Of a stretch of DNA of 64,000 nt, positions 43,836 through 52,161 are shown piece after piece (position 1 is the first letter of the stretch; each line of letters starts with the position of its first letter). Below the pieces are notes generated by a model. That model made no database searches. It had not been told where the DNA came from and was given only the letters and a program-made list of their open reading frames with translations. Made by a program: the position numbers and the translations under genes. The DNA is from Pseudomonas sp. NKUCC02_KPG (GTDB taxonomy: Bacteria; Pseudomonadota; Gammaproteobacteria; Pseudomonadales; Pseudomonadaceae), in NCBI RefSeq assembly GCF_019345465.1, contig NZ_JAHKRC010000020.1, positions 41,808 through 105,807 on the forward strand, given 5' to 3'.

Positions 43836-45038
43836 ATGCCCGTTGCCGCCCAACCCTTGCTTCAGATACCTGCCGTTGCTGCGCCAAAAGCAGCGGCGGG
43901 CAGCCCTGCGCAACCTGCCACGTCCCCGGCACAACCCTTTGCCGCGGTGTATGCCAGCGCGTCTGAGCCGGCGCCAGCCGTTGCCGATAGCGGCAACCCA
44001 TTGCCTGGCGGCAAGACCAGGGATGCAGCCATGACTGATCAGGATGACAGCGCTGGCCAGTCGGGCGACGACTTGGCCGTTGTCGATCCACTCATGCTGC
44101 TGCCTGTGACGGCACCTCCCGCGGCGGTTGTCGAGGCGGTACCCGAGACACCAGAGGTGCCGGTAGCTGCACAGGCCCAAGCGGCACAGCCACGGGTGGC
44201 TCAAGCTCAGGTTCAGTCGCTTCTGCAACCGGCAGCCGACGACACCTTCGACCCCGAAGCGGATCCTCTCGACGCGATGCCGGCCGTGCGCCTGGCGATG
44301 GAGCAGGGCGGGCATGTATCGGCCAGCAGCCAGAGCCCGGTCAAGATCCCGTCGAACGAAACCCCACCGGCCACGGTTCAGGGGCAGGCCAGCAGCATCG
44401 CCATGCTGATCGATGGGAGTGCTGGCGAGTCAGCGACCGGTGAGGGCGGCGAGAAGGCTTTCAAGGGCTTGCTCGATGACGGTCTCAAGGATCTGAAAAG
44501 TACGTCCAGCGATACGCGGGTCGATGACTTCGCCAATCGCCTGGCGGCCCTAACCCAGGCTGCAGTGCCCAAGACCGTGAACACGCTGCCGGTCAATCAG
44601 CCCCTGGCCATGCATCAGGGCGGCTGGTCTGAAGAGGTCGTCAATCGGGTGATGTACCTGTCCAGCGCCAATCTCAAATCTGCCGACATCCAGCTGGAGC
44701 CAGCGGAGCTGGGGCGCCTGGATATTCGGGTCAACATTGCCGCTGACCAGTCGGCGCAGGTCAACTTTGTCAGTGGTCATGCTGGCGTGCGCGAAGCGCT
44801 GGACAGCCAGATGCACCGCTTGCGCGACATGCTGGCACAACAGGGGATGGGGCAGGTGGACGTCAACGTCTCCGACCAGCCGCGCAACTGGCAAGGGCAG
44901 CAGGGCCAGGAGCAACAGGCCCGCAGCGGAAGCGGTGGTCAGCGGCTGGACAGTGTCATGGATGACGAGCCAGTGGACGTCGCGGCGGTCGCGCCAAGCG
45001 TAGTATTGGGCTCCAGTGCAGTGGATTACTACGCCTGA
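43836..45038 (+). CDS. fliK: Flagellar hook-length control protein FliK
   Basis: A 400-residue molecular ruler that stops hook growth and switches FlhB specificity. The N-terminal two thirds are Ala/Pro-rich and variable; the conserved Flg_hook domain (about 270-345) has SADIQLEPAELGRLDIRV and ALDSQMHRLRDMLAQQGM. The tail is rich in Gln. A REP and the fliL promoter follow. Confidence 0.92.
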   Translation: MPVAAQPLLQIPAVAAPKAAAGSPAQPATSPAQPFAAVYASASEPAPAVADSGNPLPGGKTRDAAMTDQDDSAGQSGDDLAVVDPLMLLPVTAPPAAVVEAVPETPEVPVAAQAQAAQPRVAQAQVQSLLQPAADDTFDPEADPLDAMPAVRLAMEQGGHVSASSQSPVKIPSNETPPATVQGQASSIAMLIDGSAGESATGEGGEKAFKGLLDDGLKDLKSTSSDTRVDDFANRLAALTQAAVPKTVNTLPVNQPLAMHQGGWSEEVVNRVMYLSSANLKSADIQLEPAELGRLDIRVNIAADQSAQVNFVSGHAGVREALDSQMHRLRDMLAQQGMGQVDVNVSDQPRNWQGQQGQEQQARSGSGGQRLDSVMDDEPVDVAAVAPSVVLGSSAVDYYA

Positions 45039-45049
45039 GTAAAAACCCT

Positions 45050-45134
45050 GTGGGAGCGGGCTTGTTCGCGATGGCTTCGGCGCGCTGTAACGGCGGCGCC
45101 CCATAGCCTGTATCGCGAGCAAGCCCGCGTCCAC
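45050..45134. repeat. REP-type inverted repeat (GTGGGAGCGGGC family)
   Basis: GTGGGAGCGGGCTTGTTCGC and an imperfect complement ending GCGTCCAC at 45134, between fliK and the fliL promoter. Confidence 0.85.
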
Positions 45135-45157
45135 AAAGTCACCCACCGTCCTGCTTC

Positions 45158-45173
45158 TGGCATAACACTTGCT
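45158..45173 (+). promoter_or_regulatory. RpoN promoter of fliLMNOPQR-flhB
   Basis: TGGCATAACACTTGCT, with GG and GC ten bases apart, ends 49 bases before the fliL start. Confidence 0.85.
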
Positions 45174-45221
45174 GTGCCTACCCCGGCATCTGTGAAAACC
45201 AAATAGTGACGGATTATTGGC

Positions 45222-45713
45222 ATGGCGACGAGCGACGCGGTAGATGAACCGGCCGGCAAAGGCAAACTCAAGCTGATTATCCTGATCGTCGTGGCTGTAC
45301 TGCTGGCGATTGGTCTTTCTGTAGGCGCCACCTGGTATTTCATGCACAGCCCCAAGAGCGAGCCTGTGCCGCAAGTGGACAGCAACGTCAAACCGGCCGC
45401 CCTCTATGAGCCCATGGCCCCGGCCTTCGTGGTCAATTACAACGCCAATGGCCGCCAGCGCTACATGCAAGTGAGTGTGACCTTGCAGGCCCGCGACCCC
45501 GCCGATCTGAAGGCGCTCATGGTGCATATGCCGGTGATTCGCAACAACCTGGTGATGCTGTTTTCCGGTCAGTCCTTTGACGACCTCGCAACACCGGTGG
45601 GCCAGGAAATTCTGCGCCAGAAAACGACTGCCAGCGTGCAGGACGTAGCACAGAAAGAACTCGGCAAAGTGGTTATCGACCAGGTGCTCTTTACTAACTT
45701 TGTATTGCAGTAG
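45222..45713 (+). CDS. fliL: Flagellar basal body-associated protein FliL
   Basis: A 163-residue inner-membrane protein that supports stator function. One membrane helix (about residues 19-41, LIILIVVAVLLAIGLSVGAT) follows a short cytoplasmic part; the periplasmic domain contains RYMQVSVTLQARDPADLKAL. First gene of a tight operon through flhB. Confidence 0.95.
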   Translation: MATSDAVDEPAGKGKLKLIILIVVAVLLAIGLSVGATWYFMHSPKSEPVPQVDSNVKPAALYEPMAPAFVVNYNANGRQRYMQVSVTLQARDPADLKALMVHMPVIRNNLVMLFSGQSFDDLATPVGQEILRQKTTASVQDVAQKELGKVVIDQVLFTNFVLQ

Positions 45714-45722
45714 GATCACGAC

Positions 45723-46691
45723 ATGGCCGTGCAAGACCTGCTGTCCCAGGATGAGATTGACGCGCTGTTGCATGGCGTCGATGACGGTCTGGTACAGGCC
45801 GAAACAGCTGCCGAGCCCGGCAGTGTCAAAAGCTATGACCTGACCAGTCAGGACCGTATTGTCCGGGGGCGCATGCCGACCCTGGAAATGATCAACGAGC
45901 GTTTCGCCCGCTATACCCGTATCAGCATGTTCAACCTGCTGCGCCGCTCGGCGGACGTGGCGGTGGGCGGGGTGCAGGTCATGAAGTTCGGCGAGTACGT
46001 GCACTCGCTTTACGTGCCTACCAGCCTGAACCTGGTCAAGATCAAGCCGTTGCGCGGCACGGCACTGTTCATCCTCGACGCCAAACTGGTGTTCAAGCTG
46101 GTGGACAATTTCTTTGGCGGCGACGGCCGTCACGCCAAGATCGAAGGCCGGGAATTCACCCCTACCGAATTGCGCGTGGTGCGCATGGTGCTGGAGCAGG
46201 CCTTCATTGATTTGAAGGAGGCCTGGCAGGCGATCATGGAGGTCAATTTCGAGTACATCAACTCAGAAGTTAACCCGGCCATGGCCAATATCGTCGGCCC
46301 CAGTGAGGCCATTGTGGTGTCCACTTTCCATATCGAGCTCGACGGCGGTGGCGGCGACCTGCACGTGACCATGCCGTACTCGATGATCGAGCCGGTGCGC
46401 GAAATGCTCGATGCCGGATTCCAGTCCGACCTCGACGACCAGGACGAACGCTGGAGCAAGGCCCTGCGCGAAGACGTACTCGACGTCAGCGTGCCGCTCA
46501 GTGCCACCGTGGCCCGCCGTCAATTGCGCCTGCGGGACATCTTGCACATGCAGCCCGGCGATGTGATCCCCATCGAACTGGAAGATGAATTGGTAATGCG
46601 CGCCAATGGCGTGCCTTCGTTCAAGGTCAAACTGGGCTCCCACAAAGGCAATCTTGCCTTGCAAGTGGTTGAGCCCATCGGGCGGCGTTAA
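45723..46691 (+). CDS. fliM: Flagellar motor switch protein FliM
   Basis: A 322-residue switch protein. The N-terminal CheY-P-binding peptide (LLSQDEIDALLHGV) is at residues 5-18; the middle CheC-like domain and C-terminal SpoA domain (LRDILHMQPGDVIPIEL) follow. Confidence 0.98.
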   Translation: MAVQDLLSQDEIDALLHGVDDGLVQAETAAEPGSVKSYDLTSQDRIVRGRMPTLEMINERFARYTRISMFNLLRRSADVAVGGVQVMKFGEYVHSLYVPTSLNLVKIKPLRGTALFILDAKLVFKLVDNFFGGDGRHAKIEGREFTPTELRVVRMVLEQAFIDLKEAWQAIMEVNFEYINSEVNPAMANIVGPSEAIVVSTFHIELDGGGGDLHVTMPYSMIEPVREMLDAGFQSDLDDQDERWSKALREDVLDVSVPLSATVARRQLRLRDILHMQPGDVIPIELEDELVMRANGVPSFKVKLGSHKGNLALQVVEPIGRR

Positions 46692-46738
46692 GCCGCTCCA
46701 CACCCATCCAATGATTGACTGCCCGCCGAGGACACCCC

Positions 46739-47203
46739 ATGGCTAACGAACACGATACAACTGCTGCAGACCAGGCGCTGGCTGATGAATGGGCTGCGGC
46801 GCTGGAAGAAACCGGCGATGTTGGCCAGGCAGATATCGATGCTTTGCTGGCGGCTGATGCAGTCACCAAACCGGCCCCCAACCGTCTGGCAATGGAAGAG
46901 TTCGGCAGTGTGCCGCGCAACAACCAGCCGGTGACGCTGGATGGCCCTAACCTGGACGTGATTCTGGATATCCCGGTGTCGATTTCCATGGAAGTGGGCA
47001 GCACCGACATCAATATCCGTAACCTGCTGCAACTCAACCAGGGGTCGGTGATCGAGCTGGATCGCCTGGCTGGCGAACCGCTGGACGTGCTGGTGAACGG
47101 CACCCTGATTGCTCACGGCGAAGTGGTGGTGGTCAACGAAAAGTTCGGCATCCGCCTGACTGACGTGATCAGCCCCAGCGAACGCATCAAGAAGCTGCGT
47201 TAA
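46739..47203 (+). CDS. fliN: Flagellar motor switch protein FliN
   Basis: A 154-residue C-ring protein. The SpoA domain is at about 80-150 (LDVILDIPVSISMEVGSTDINIRNLLQL; VNEKFGIRLTDVISPSERIKKL). The ATG at 46739 follows CCGAGGACA; an upstream in-frame TTG is unlikely. fliO begins immediately after the stop. Confidence 0.96.
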   Translation: MANEHDTTAADQALADEWAAALEETGDVGQADIDALLAADAVTKPAPNRLAMEEFGSVPRNNQPVTLDGPNLDVILDIPVSISMEVGSTDINIRNLLQLNQGSVIELDRLAGEPLDVLVNGTLIAHGEVVVVNEKFGIRLTDVISPSERIKKLR

Positions 47204-47638
47204 GTGAAGCGGTTACTCGGCGGTTTAGTGGCCTTGCCCTTTAGCGTGCTGGCGGCCGAACCTGTGGCCACGGCTGTCGCGGCTCCGGTGGTGGGCACCA
47301 GTATTGGCGGGCAATTGACGCAATTGGTGCTCGGCCTGCTGCTGGTGCTGGGGGTGATATTTGCCCTGGCCTGGCTGCTGCGCCGTGTCCAGCAGGCGGG
47401 CCCGCGTCAGGGGCAGGTGATCGAGCTGATCAGTACCCGTGCCCTGGGTGCGCGGGATCGGCTGGTGCTGGTGCAGGTCGGCAGTGAACAGATCCTGCTG
47501 GGCCTGACGCCGGGCCGTATCACCCCGCTGCACGTGCTCAAGGAGCCGGTGCAAGTGCCCGGCACAGCGCAACCTGCAACCCCCGAATTTGCCAAGCGCC
47601 TGATGGAAATACTGGGTCAGCAAAAGGACAAGCCGTAA
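47204..47638 (+). CDS. fliO: Flagellar biosynthesis protein FliO
   Basis: A 144-residue membrane protein that helps assemble the FliP ring. It starts with GTG just after fliN, has an N-terminal signal-like segment, a membrane helix at about 38-62 and a conserved GARDRLVLVQVGSEQILLGL stretch. The final A overlaps the fliP ATG (TAATG). Confidence 0.92.
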   Translation: MKRLLGGLVALPFSVLAAEPVATAVAAPVVGTSIGGQLTQLVLGLLLVLGVIFALAWLLRRVQQAGPRQGQVIELISTRALGARDRLVLVQVGSEQILLGLTPGRITPLHVLKEPVQVPGTAQPATPEFAKRLMEILGQQKDKP

Positions 47639-48381
47639 TGCGTTTAGTTGTCGCGCTGTTGTTGGCGCTTGTCGCGCCGTTGGCGTCAGGGGCTGACCCG
47701 CTGTCGATTCCGGCGATAACCCTGGGCACCGGGGCCAATGGCCAGCAGGAATATTCAGTCAGTCTGCAAATTCTGCTGATCATGACCGCGCTGAGTTTCA
47801 TTCCGGCGTTCGTCATGCTGATGACCAGCTTTACGCGGATCATCATCGTGTTCTCGATCCTGCGTCAGGCCCTGGGCCTGCAGCAGACACCGTCCAACCA
47901 GATCCTCACGGGCATGGCGTTGTTTCTGACGATGTTCATCATGGCCCCGGTATTCGACCGGGTGAACAACGACGCCCTGCAGCCTTATCTTGCCGAAAAG
48001 CTCTCGGCCCAGGATGCGATTCTCAAGGCTGAAGTGCCGATCAAGGACTTCATGCTGGCCCAGACCCGGACCAGCGATCTGGAGCTGTTTATGCGCCTGT
48101 CCAAGCGCACCGACATCGCCACTCCGGATGCCGCTCCCCTGACCATCCTGGTGCCCGCGTTCGTCACCTCGGAACTGAAAACCGCGTTCCAGATCGGGTT
48201 CATGATTTTTATCCCGTTTTTGATCATCGACCTCGTGGTGGCCAGTGTGCTGATGGCCATGGGCATGATGATGCTCTCGCCGTTGATCATTTCGCTGCCG
48301 TTCAAAATCATGCTGTTTGTGCTGGTGGATGGCTGGGCGTTGATTATCGGCACCCTGGCCAGCAGTTTTGGCGGAGTGTGA
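47638..48381 (+). CDS. fliP: Flagellar export gate protein FliP
   Basis: A 247-residue core export-gate protein with a cleavable signal peptide (MRLVVALLLALVAPLASG) and four membrane helices. Family motifs: MTSFTRIIIVFSILRQALGLQQTPSNQIL and GFMIFIPFLIIDLVVAS. One-base overlap with fliO. Confidence 0.97.
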   Translation: MRLVVALLLALVAPLASGADPLSIPAITLGTGANGQQEYSVSLQILLIMTALSFIPAFVMLMTSFTRIIIVFSILRQALGLQQTPSNQILTGMALFLTMFIMAPVFDRVNNDALQPYLAEKLSAQDAILKAEVPIKDFMLAQTRTSDLELFMRLSKRTDIATPDAAPLTILVPAFVTSELKTAFQIGFMIFIPFLIIDLVVASVLMAMGMMMLSPLIISLPFKIMLFVLVDGWALIIGTLASSFGGV

Positions 48382-48384
48382 GTC

Positions 48385-48654
48385 ATGACCCCAGAAGTTG
48401 CGGTTGACCTGTTTCGCAGTGCGCTGTGGCTGACCACCCTGATGGTCGCCGTGCTGGTGATCCCCAGCTTGCTGGTCGGGTTGCTGGTGGCCATGTTTCA
48501 GGCGGCGACCCAGATCAACGAACAAACCCTCAGCTTTCTCCCGCGACTGCTGGTGATGCTGATCACGCTGATCGTGGCAGGGCCCTGGCTGGTGCAGACC
48601 TTTATGGAATACATCCTGCAGTTGTACGGCAGCATTCCGCAGTTGATCGGTTAA
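48385..48654 (+). CDS. fliQ: Flagellar export gate protein FliQ
   Basis: An 89-residue, two-helix export-gate protein with the standard sequence (VDLFRSALWLTTLMVAVLVI; AATQINEQTLSFLPRLL). fliR begins at the next base after the stop. Confidence 0.97.
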   Translation: MTPEVAVDLFRSALWLTTLMVAVLVIPSLLVGLLVAMFQAATQINEQTLSFLPRLLVMLITLIVAGPWLVQTFMEYILQLYGSIPQLIG

Positions 48655-49437
48655 ATGTCGCTTCTGGCCCTGACGGACGCGCAGATCAGTACCTGGGTCG
48701 CCAGCTTTATGCTGCCACTGTTTCGGGTGGGCGCACTGCTGACCACCATGCCGATCATCGGCACGACCCTGGTGCCCAAGCGGATCAAGCTGTTTCTGTC
48801 ATTGGCGATCACCCTGGCGATCATGCCCAGCCTGCCGCCGCTACCCGTCGTCAACCCGCTGGACCTCAGCGGCCTGATGCTGATTGCCGAGCAAATCATC
48901 ATTGGTGCATTACTGGGGTTTTCGTTGCAGCTGTTTTTCCAGGCGTTCGTGGTGGCCGGGCAAATTGTCGCGATTCAGATGGGCATGGGCTTTGCGTCCA
49001 TGGTCGATCCGGCCAACGGCGTTAACGTGGCGGTGATCGGGCAGTTTTTCACCATGCTCGTGACCTTGCTGTTTTTGTCCATGAACGGCCATCTGGTGGT
49101 GTTTGAGGTACTCACCGAGAGCTTCACCACCTTGCCGGTGGGTGGCGGGTTGCTGAGCCATCACTACTGGGAAATCGCCAACAAGCTCGGTTGGGTGCTG
49201 GGGGCGGCGCTGCTGCTGGTGCTGCCTGCCATCACCGCGTTGCTGGTGGTCAACATCGCGTTTGGCGTGATGACCCGGGCTGCGCCGCAACTTAATATTT
49301 TTGCCATCGGCTTTCCGCTGACCCTGGTGCTGGGCATGGTGATTCTGTGGATCAGCATGGCGGACATTCTCAACCAGTATCAACCGCTGGCCTCCGAGGC
49401 CCTGCAGTTTTTACGTGAACTGGCACAGGCGAAGTAG
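48655..49437 (+). CDS. fliR: Flagellar export gate protein FliR
   Basis: A 260-residue integral membrane protein, part of the FliPQR gate. About six hydrophobic segments; typical motif QIVAIQMGMGFASMVDPANG. The start directly follows fliQ. Confidence 0.97.
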   Translation: MSLLALTDAQISTWVASFMLPLFRVGALLTTMPIIGTTLVPKRIKLFLSLAITLAIMPSLPPLPVVNPLDLSGLMLIAEQIIIGALLGFSLQLFFQAFVVAGQIVAIQMGMGFASMVDPANGVNVAVIGQFFTMLVTLLFLSMNGHLVVFEVLTESFTTLPVGGGLLSHHYWEIANKLGWVLGAALLLVLPAITALLVVNIAFGVMTRAAPQLNIFAIGFPLTLVLGMVILWISMADILNQYQPLASEALQFLRELAQAK

Positions 49438-49443
49438 ACCGCT

Positions 49444-50580
49444 ATGGCAGAGAGTGAAAGCGGTGCCGATAAAACAGAAGACCCCACGGAGAAACGGAAA
49501 AAGGACTCCAGGGAAAAGGGCGAGATCGCACGCTCAAAAGAGCTGAATACCTTGGCCATCATGTTGGCCGGCTCGGCGGGTCTGCTGATTTTTGGTGGTG
49601 CGCTGGCCCAGGACATGATGGAGTTGATGCGCTACAACTTCAGCCTGAGCCGCGAGGTGCTGCTCAATCCTGACTCCATGGGCCTGTTTTTACTCCACTC
49701 GGGAAAAATAGCCCTGCTTGCCCTGCAGCCGGTATTGGTCACCTTGCTGATCGCCGCTCTGGTCGGGCCGATTTCCCTGGGAGGCTGGCTGTTCGCCGCT
49801 GGCAGCCTGGCCCCTAAATTCAGCCGCATGAACCCCGCAGCGGGGATCAAGCGCATGTTCTCGGCCAAGGCGCTGGTCGAGTTGCTCAAGGCCCTGGCCA
49901 AGTTCTTCATCATCCTGATCGTGGCCTTGCTGGTGTTGAAGTCCGATATCGACGACCTGCTGCGCATCGCCCATGAGCCGCTGGAACTGGCGGTGATCCA
50001 TAGTCTGCAAGTGGTGGCCTGGAGCGCCTTGTGGATGGCCTGCGGGCTGATCCTGATTGCCGCCGTGGACGTGCCGGTGCAGCTGTGGGAAAGCCATCAG
50101 AAACTGCTGATGACCAAGCAGGAAGTGCGCGACGAACACAAGGACCAGGAGGGGCGGCCCGAGGTCAAGCAGCGGATTCGCCAGTTGCAGCGCGATATGT
50201 CGCAACGGCGGATGATGGCGGCGATCCCGGATGCGGATGTCATCATCACCAACCCGACCCATTACGCCGTGGCCCTCAAGTACGACCCGGAGAAAGGCGC
50301 GGCGCCGATGTTGCTGGCCAAGGGCAGTGACTTCCTGGCGCTGAAGATTCGCGAGATTGGTGAAAAGCACAACATCCTGCTGCTTGAATCCCCTGCGCTG
50401 GCGCGTTCGATCTACCACTCCACCGAGCTGGAACAAGAGATTCCTGCCGGGCTGTACCTGGCCGTGGCCCAGGTGCTGGCCTACGTGTACCAGATCCGCC
50501 AGCACCAGGCGGGCAAGGGCAAGCACCCGGACGCGCTCAAGGACCTGCCGATCCCGCCGGATTTGAAACGCGATGATTGA
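49444..50580 (+). CDS. flhB: Flagellar export switch protein FlhB
   Basis: A 378-residue protein with four N-terminal membrane helices and a cytoplasmic domain that cleaves itself at NPTH (residues 270-273), the substrate-specificity switch controlled by FliK. The sequence EDPTEKRKKDSREKGEIARS at the N-terminus is conserved. It is the last gene of the fliL operon; flhA, normally the next flagellar gene, is 8 kb away because of a fimbrial cluster. Confidence 0.97.
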   Translation: MAESESGADKTEDPTEKRKKDSREKGEIARSKELNTLAIMLAGSAGLLIFGGALAQDMMELMRYNFSLSREVLLNPDSMGLFLLHSGKIALLALQPVLVTLLIAALVGPISLGGWLFAAGSLAPKFSRMNPAAGIKRMFSAKALVELLKALAKFFIILIVALLVLKSDIDDLLRIAHEPLELAVIHSLQVVAWSALWMACGLILIAAVDVPVQLWESHQKLLMTKQEVRDEHKDQEGRPEVKQRIRQLQRDMSQRRMMAAIPDADVIITNPTHYAVALKYDPEKGAAPMLLAKGSDFLALKIREIGEKHNILLLESPALARSIYHSTELEQEIPAGLYLAVAQVLAYVYQIRQHQAGKGKHPDALKDLPIPPDLKRDD

Positions 50581-51002
50581 GAAGCCGTTAATTCTTTCAT
50601 TGCATTAGACAGTGCTTGAATGAAGTGCGTATAAGTATTCTTAAGTAATACATATGTTGGAGTTGAAGTGCTTGCGATATGTTTCGTGAAAAACATATAG
50701 TTATTACTTCAGTGCGTAGGTGATTGAGAGGCTTTTAATTGTTGTTGGTTTCCTACGTTTATTTTCGAAGTTTCCTTCTATCTTATGAAGTTGTCCTGCG
50801 TGCCGGTAATAAAGTTCCTGCGTGCTGATAGTCAATGTCTTGCATATTTTTTAATGATTTGATTGTTAAATTCCCTCCGCTCTTTTTATGGGGCTGCACT
50901 CGATCACAGCAAGAAAGTTTGACTGTGTTCTGAATCAAATAAACAACTCAAATCCATATTTGTTTTATATGGTTTAACAGTGTTTGTGTGGGAGGCATTT
51001 TG
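50581..51002 (+). other. AT-rich region upstream of the fimbrial operon
   Basis: About 420 bases with no gene, markedly AT-rich. It contains a small hairpin (ATATGTTT / AAACATAT at 50677-50698) nested in a longer imperfect inverted repeat (AAGTAATACATATG at about 50644 with ATATAGTTATTACTT near 50694-50708). The region probably carries the fimbrial promoter, but I cannot place -35/-10 boxes with confidence. No recombinase gene is nearby, so an invertible promoter is not supported. Confidence 0.5.
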
Positions 51003-51536
51003 ATGAATGTTGTATTTAAAACAGTCGTGGCATCCATGGCTATTCTGATGGCTTCTGTGTCGGGAGCTCATGCGGCAGGTGCCGGTACAGGCACGATCAG
51101 TTTCGAGGGAGAAATCCTCGAAGCGGCGTGCTCTATCGTGCCAACCAGTGTCGATCAGACGATTCCATTGGGGCAGGTTGCCAAGTCGCAACTGAGTACT
51201 GGGGGTGTTACCAGTCCTGAGAGCTTTCAAATCGAACTGACCGGATGTGCGCTGACGGCACTCACCGATAAAACAGTCACGGCCACCTTTACGGGTGCAG
51301 CTTCTACAGACGTGACAGGGGCATTGGGTATTGCCGGCACGGCCCAGGGCGCGGGCATCATGATGGTCGATGGTGCTGGCACCCCGATCGTTCTGGGCAC
51401 GCCGACCAGGCCGCAACTCCTTCAGCCGGGCGAGAATACCCTGACCTATGGTGCCTACTTGAAAGGCAAGGCCACGGGCGATATCACGCCGGGCGTGTTT
51501 ACTGCTGTGACCAACTTCTCCTTGGCTTATCAGTAA
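51003..51536 (+). CDS. Major fimbrial subunit (type 1/Pap-like pilin)
   Basis: A 177-residue pilin with a signal peptide (cleaved after SGAHA), a disulfide pair (Cys in EAACSIVP and in LTGCALT) and a C-terminal donor-strand/chaperone motif ending SLAYQ. First and probably most abundant product of the fimbrial operon. GGGAGG lies 8-13 bases before the ATG at 51003. A strong stem-loop directly after the stop may cut down transcription into the next genes. Confidence 0.9.
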   Translation: MNVVFKTVVASMAILMASVSGAHAAGAGTGTISFEGEILEAACSIVPTSVDQTIPLGQVAKSQLSTGGVTSPESFQIELTGCALTALTDKTVTATFTGAASTDVTGALGIAGTAQGAGIMMVDGAGTPIVLGTPTRPQLLQPGENTLTYGAYLKGKATGDITPGVFTAVTNFSLAYQ

Positions 51537-51543
51537 GTGATTA

Positions 51544-51571
51544 CCCTGCTACCGCTCACCCGGTAGCAGGG
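51544..51571 (+). terminator. Stem-loop between the major pilin gene and the rest of the operon
   Basis: CCCTGCTACCG (51544-51554) pairs perfectly with CGGTAGCAGGG (51561-51571), with a 6-base loop and no T-run. In pap-type operons such hairpins stabilise the major pilin mRNA and reduce downstream expression; a similar role is likely. Confidence 0.7.
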
Positions 51572-51593
51572 CAACTACAGGTGGGAGTTGGGT

Positions 51594-52160
51594 GTGAAAA
51601 TACTCTCGAGGCTGAAAGTTTTCTGCGCGTTTATTCTGTTTGCTGTTTCGTTTGATACGGTCAGTGCGCAGCAACTGTATCAGGGTGGTGGTCGAGTCAC
51701 GTTGGTTGGGCAAGTTATTGATTCTGCGTGCGCACTGGATGCAAACAGTATTTATCAAGTGATTGAATTTGATCCATTGCCCATGGGGCAACTTATTCGG
51801 CTGGGTGAAAGTGCGCCGCGTACATTCATATTGCGTTTAATCAAGTGTTCATTGGTACGGCCTGATCCTGGTCGCCCGGGTGCGTTTCTGCCCGATTGGC
51901 AGCATGTCAGGGTGACCTTTGATGGGCAGGCCGACAGTGGCGGCAAGTTGTTTGCCGCTGCGGGCTCTACAAGAGGTCTGGCCTTGCGCATTACTGACGG
52001 GCAAGGGCTGCAAAGTTTACCGGGCGTACCCATGTCTCTGATGTCTCTCTCCGGAGGAGATCAGGAATTGCGCTACACCCTTCAAATGGTTGGCAACGGA
52101 AGCCCTATGGCGGTTGGATCTCATCGTGCTGCGGTGCGTTTCAGGCTGGAGTATTTCTGA
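51594..52160 (+). CDS. Minor fimbrial subunit, PapH/MrpB-like (likely pilus termination)
   Basis: A 188-residue pilin-like protein with a signal peptide (cleaved about SVSA/FDTVSA) and two conserved Cys (SACALDA, LIKCSLV), ending RFRLEYF. Its position directly after the major pilin and before the usher is that of PapH/MrpB, which anchor and stop pilus growth. Start GTG at 51594 follows GGTGGGAG; a TTG six bases upstream is possible. Confidence 0.75.
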   Translation: MKILSRLKVFCAFILFAVSFDTVSAQQLYQGGGRVTLVGQVIDSACALDANSIYQVIEFDPLPMGQLIRLGESAPRTFILRLIKCSLVRPDPGRPGAFLPDWQHVRVTFDGQADSGGKLFAAAGSTRGLALRITDGQGLQSLPGVPMSLMSLSGGDQELRYTLQMVGNGSPMAVGSHRAAVRFRLEYF

Positions 52161-52161
52161 C

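Noticed and set aside
44550..46133. 527-codon minus-strand frame opposite fliK/fliL/fliM
   Set aside because: Crosses several real genes, a REP and a promoter.
50640..50710. Phase-variable invertible promoter like fimS
   Set aside because: The inverted repeats are imperfect and close together, and no recombinase gene is nearby.
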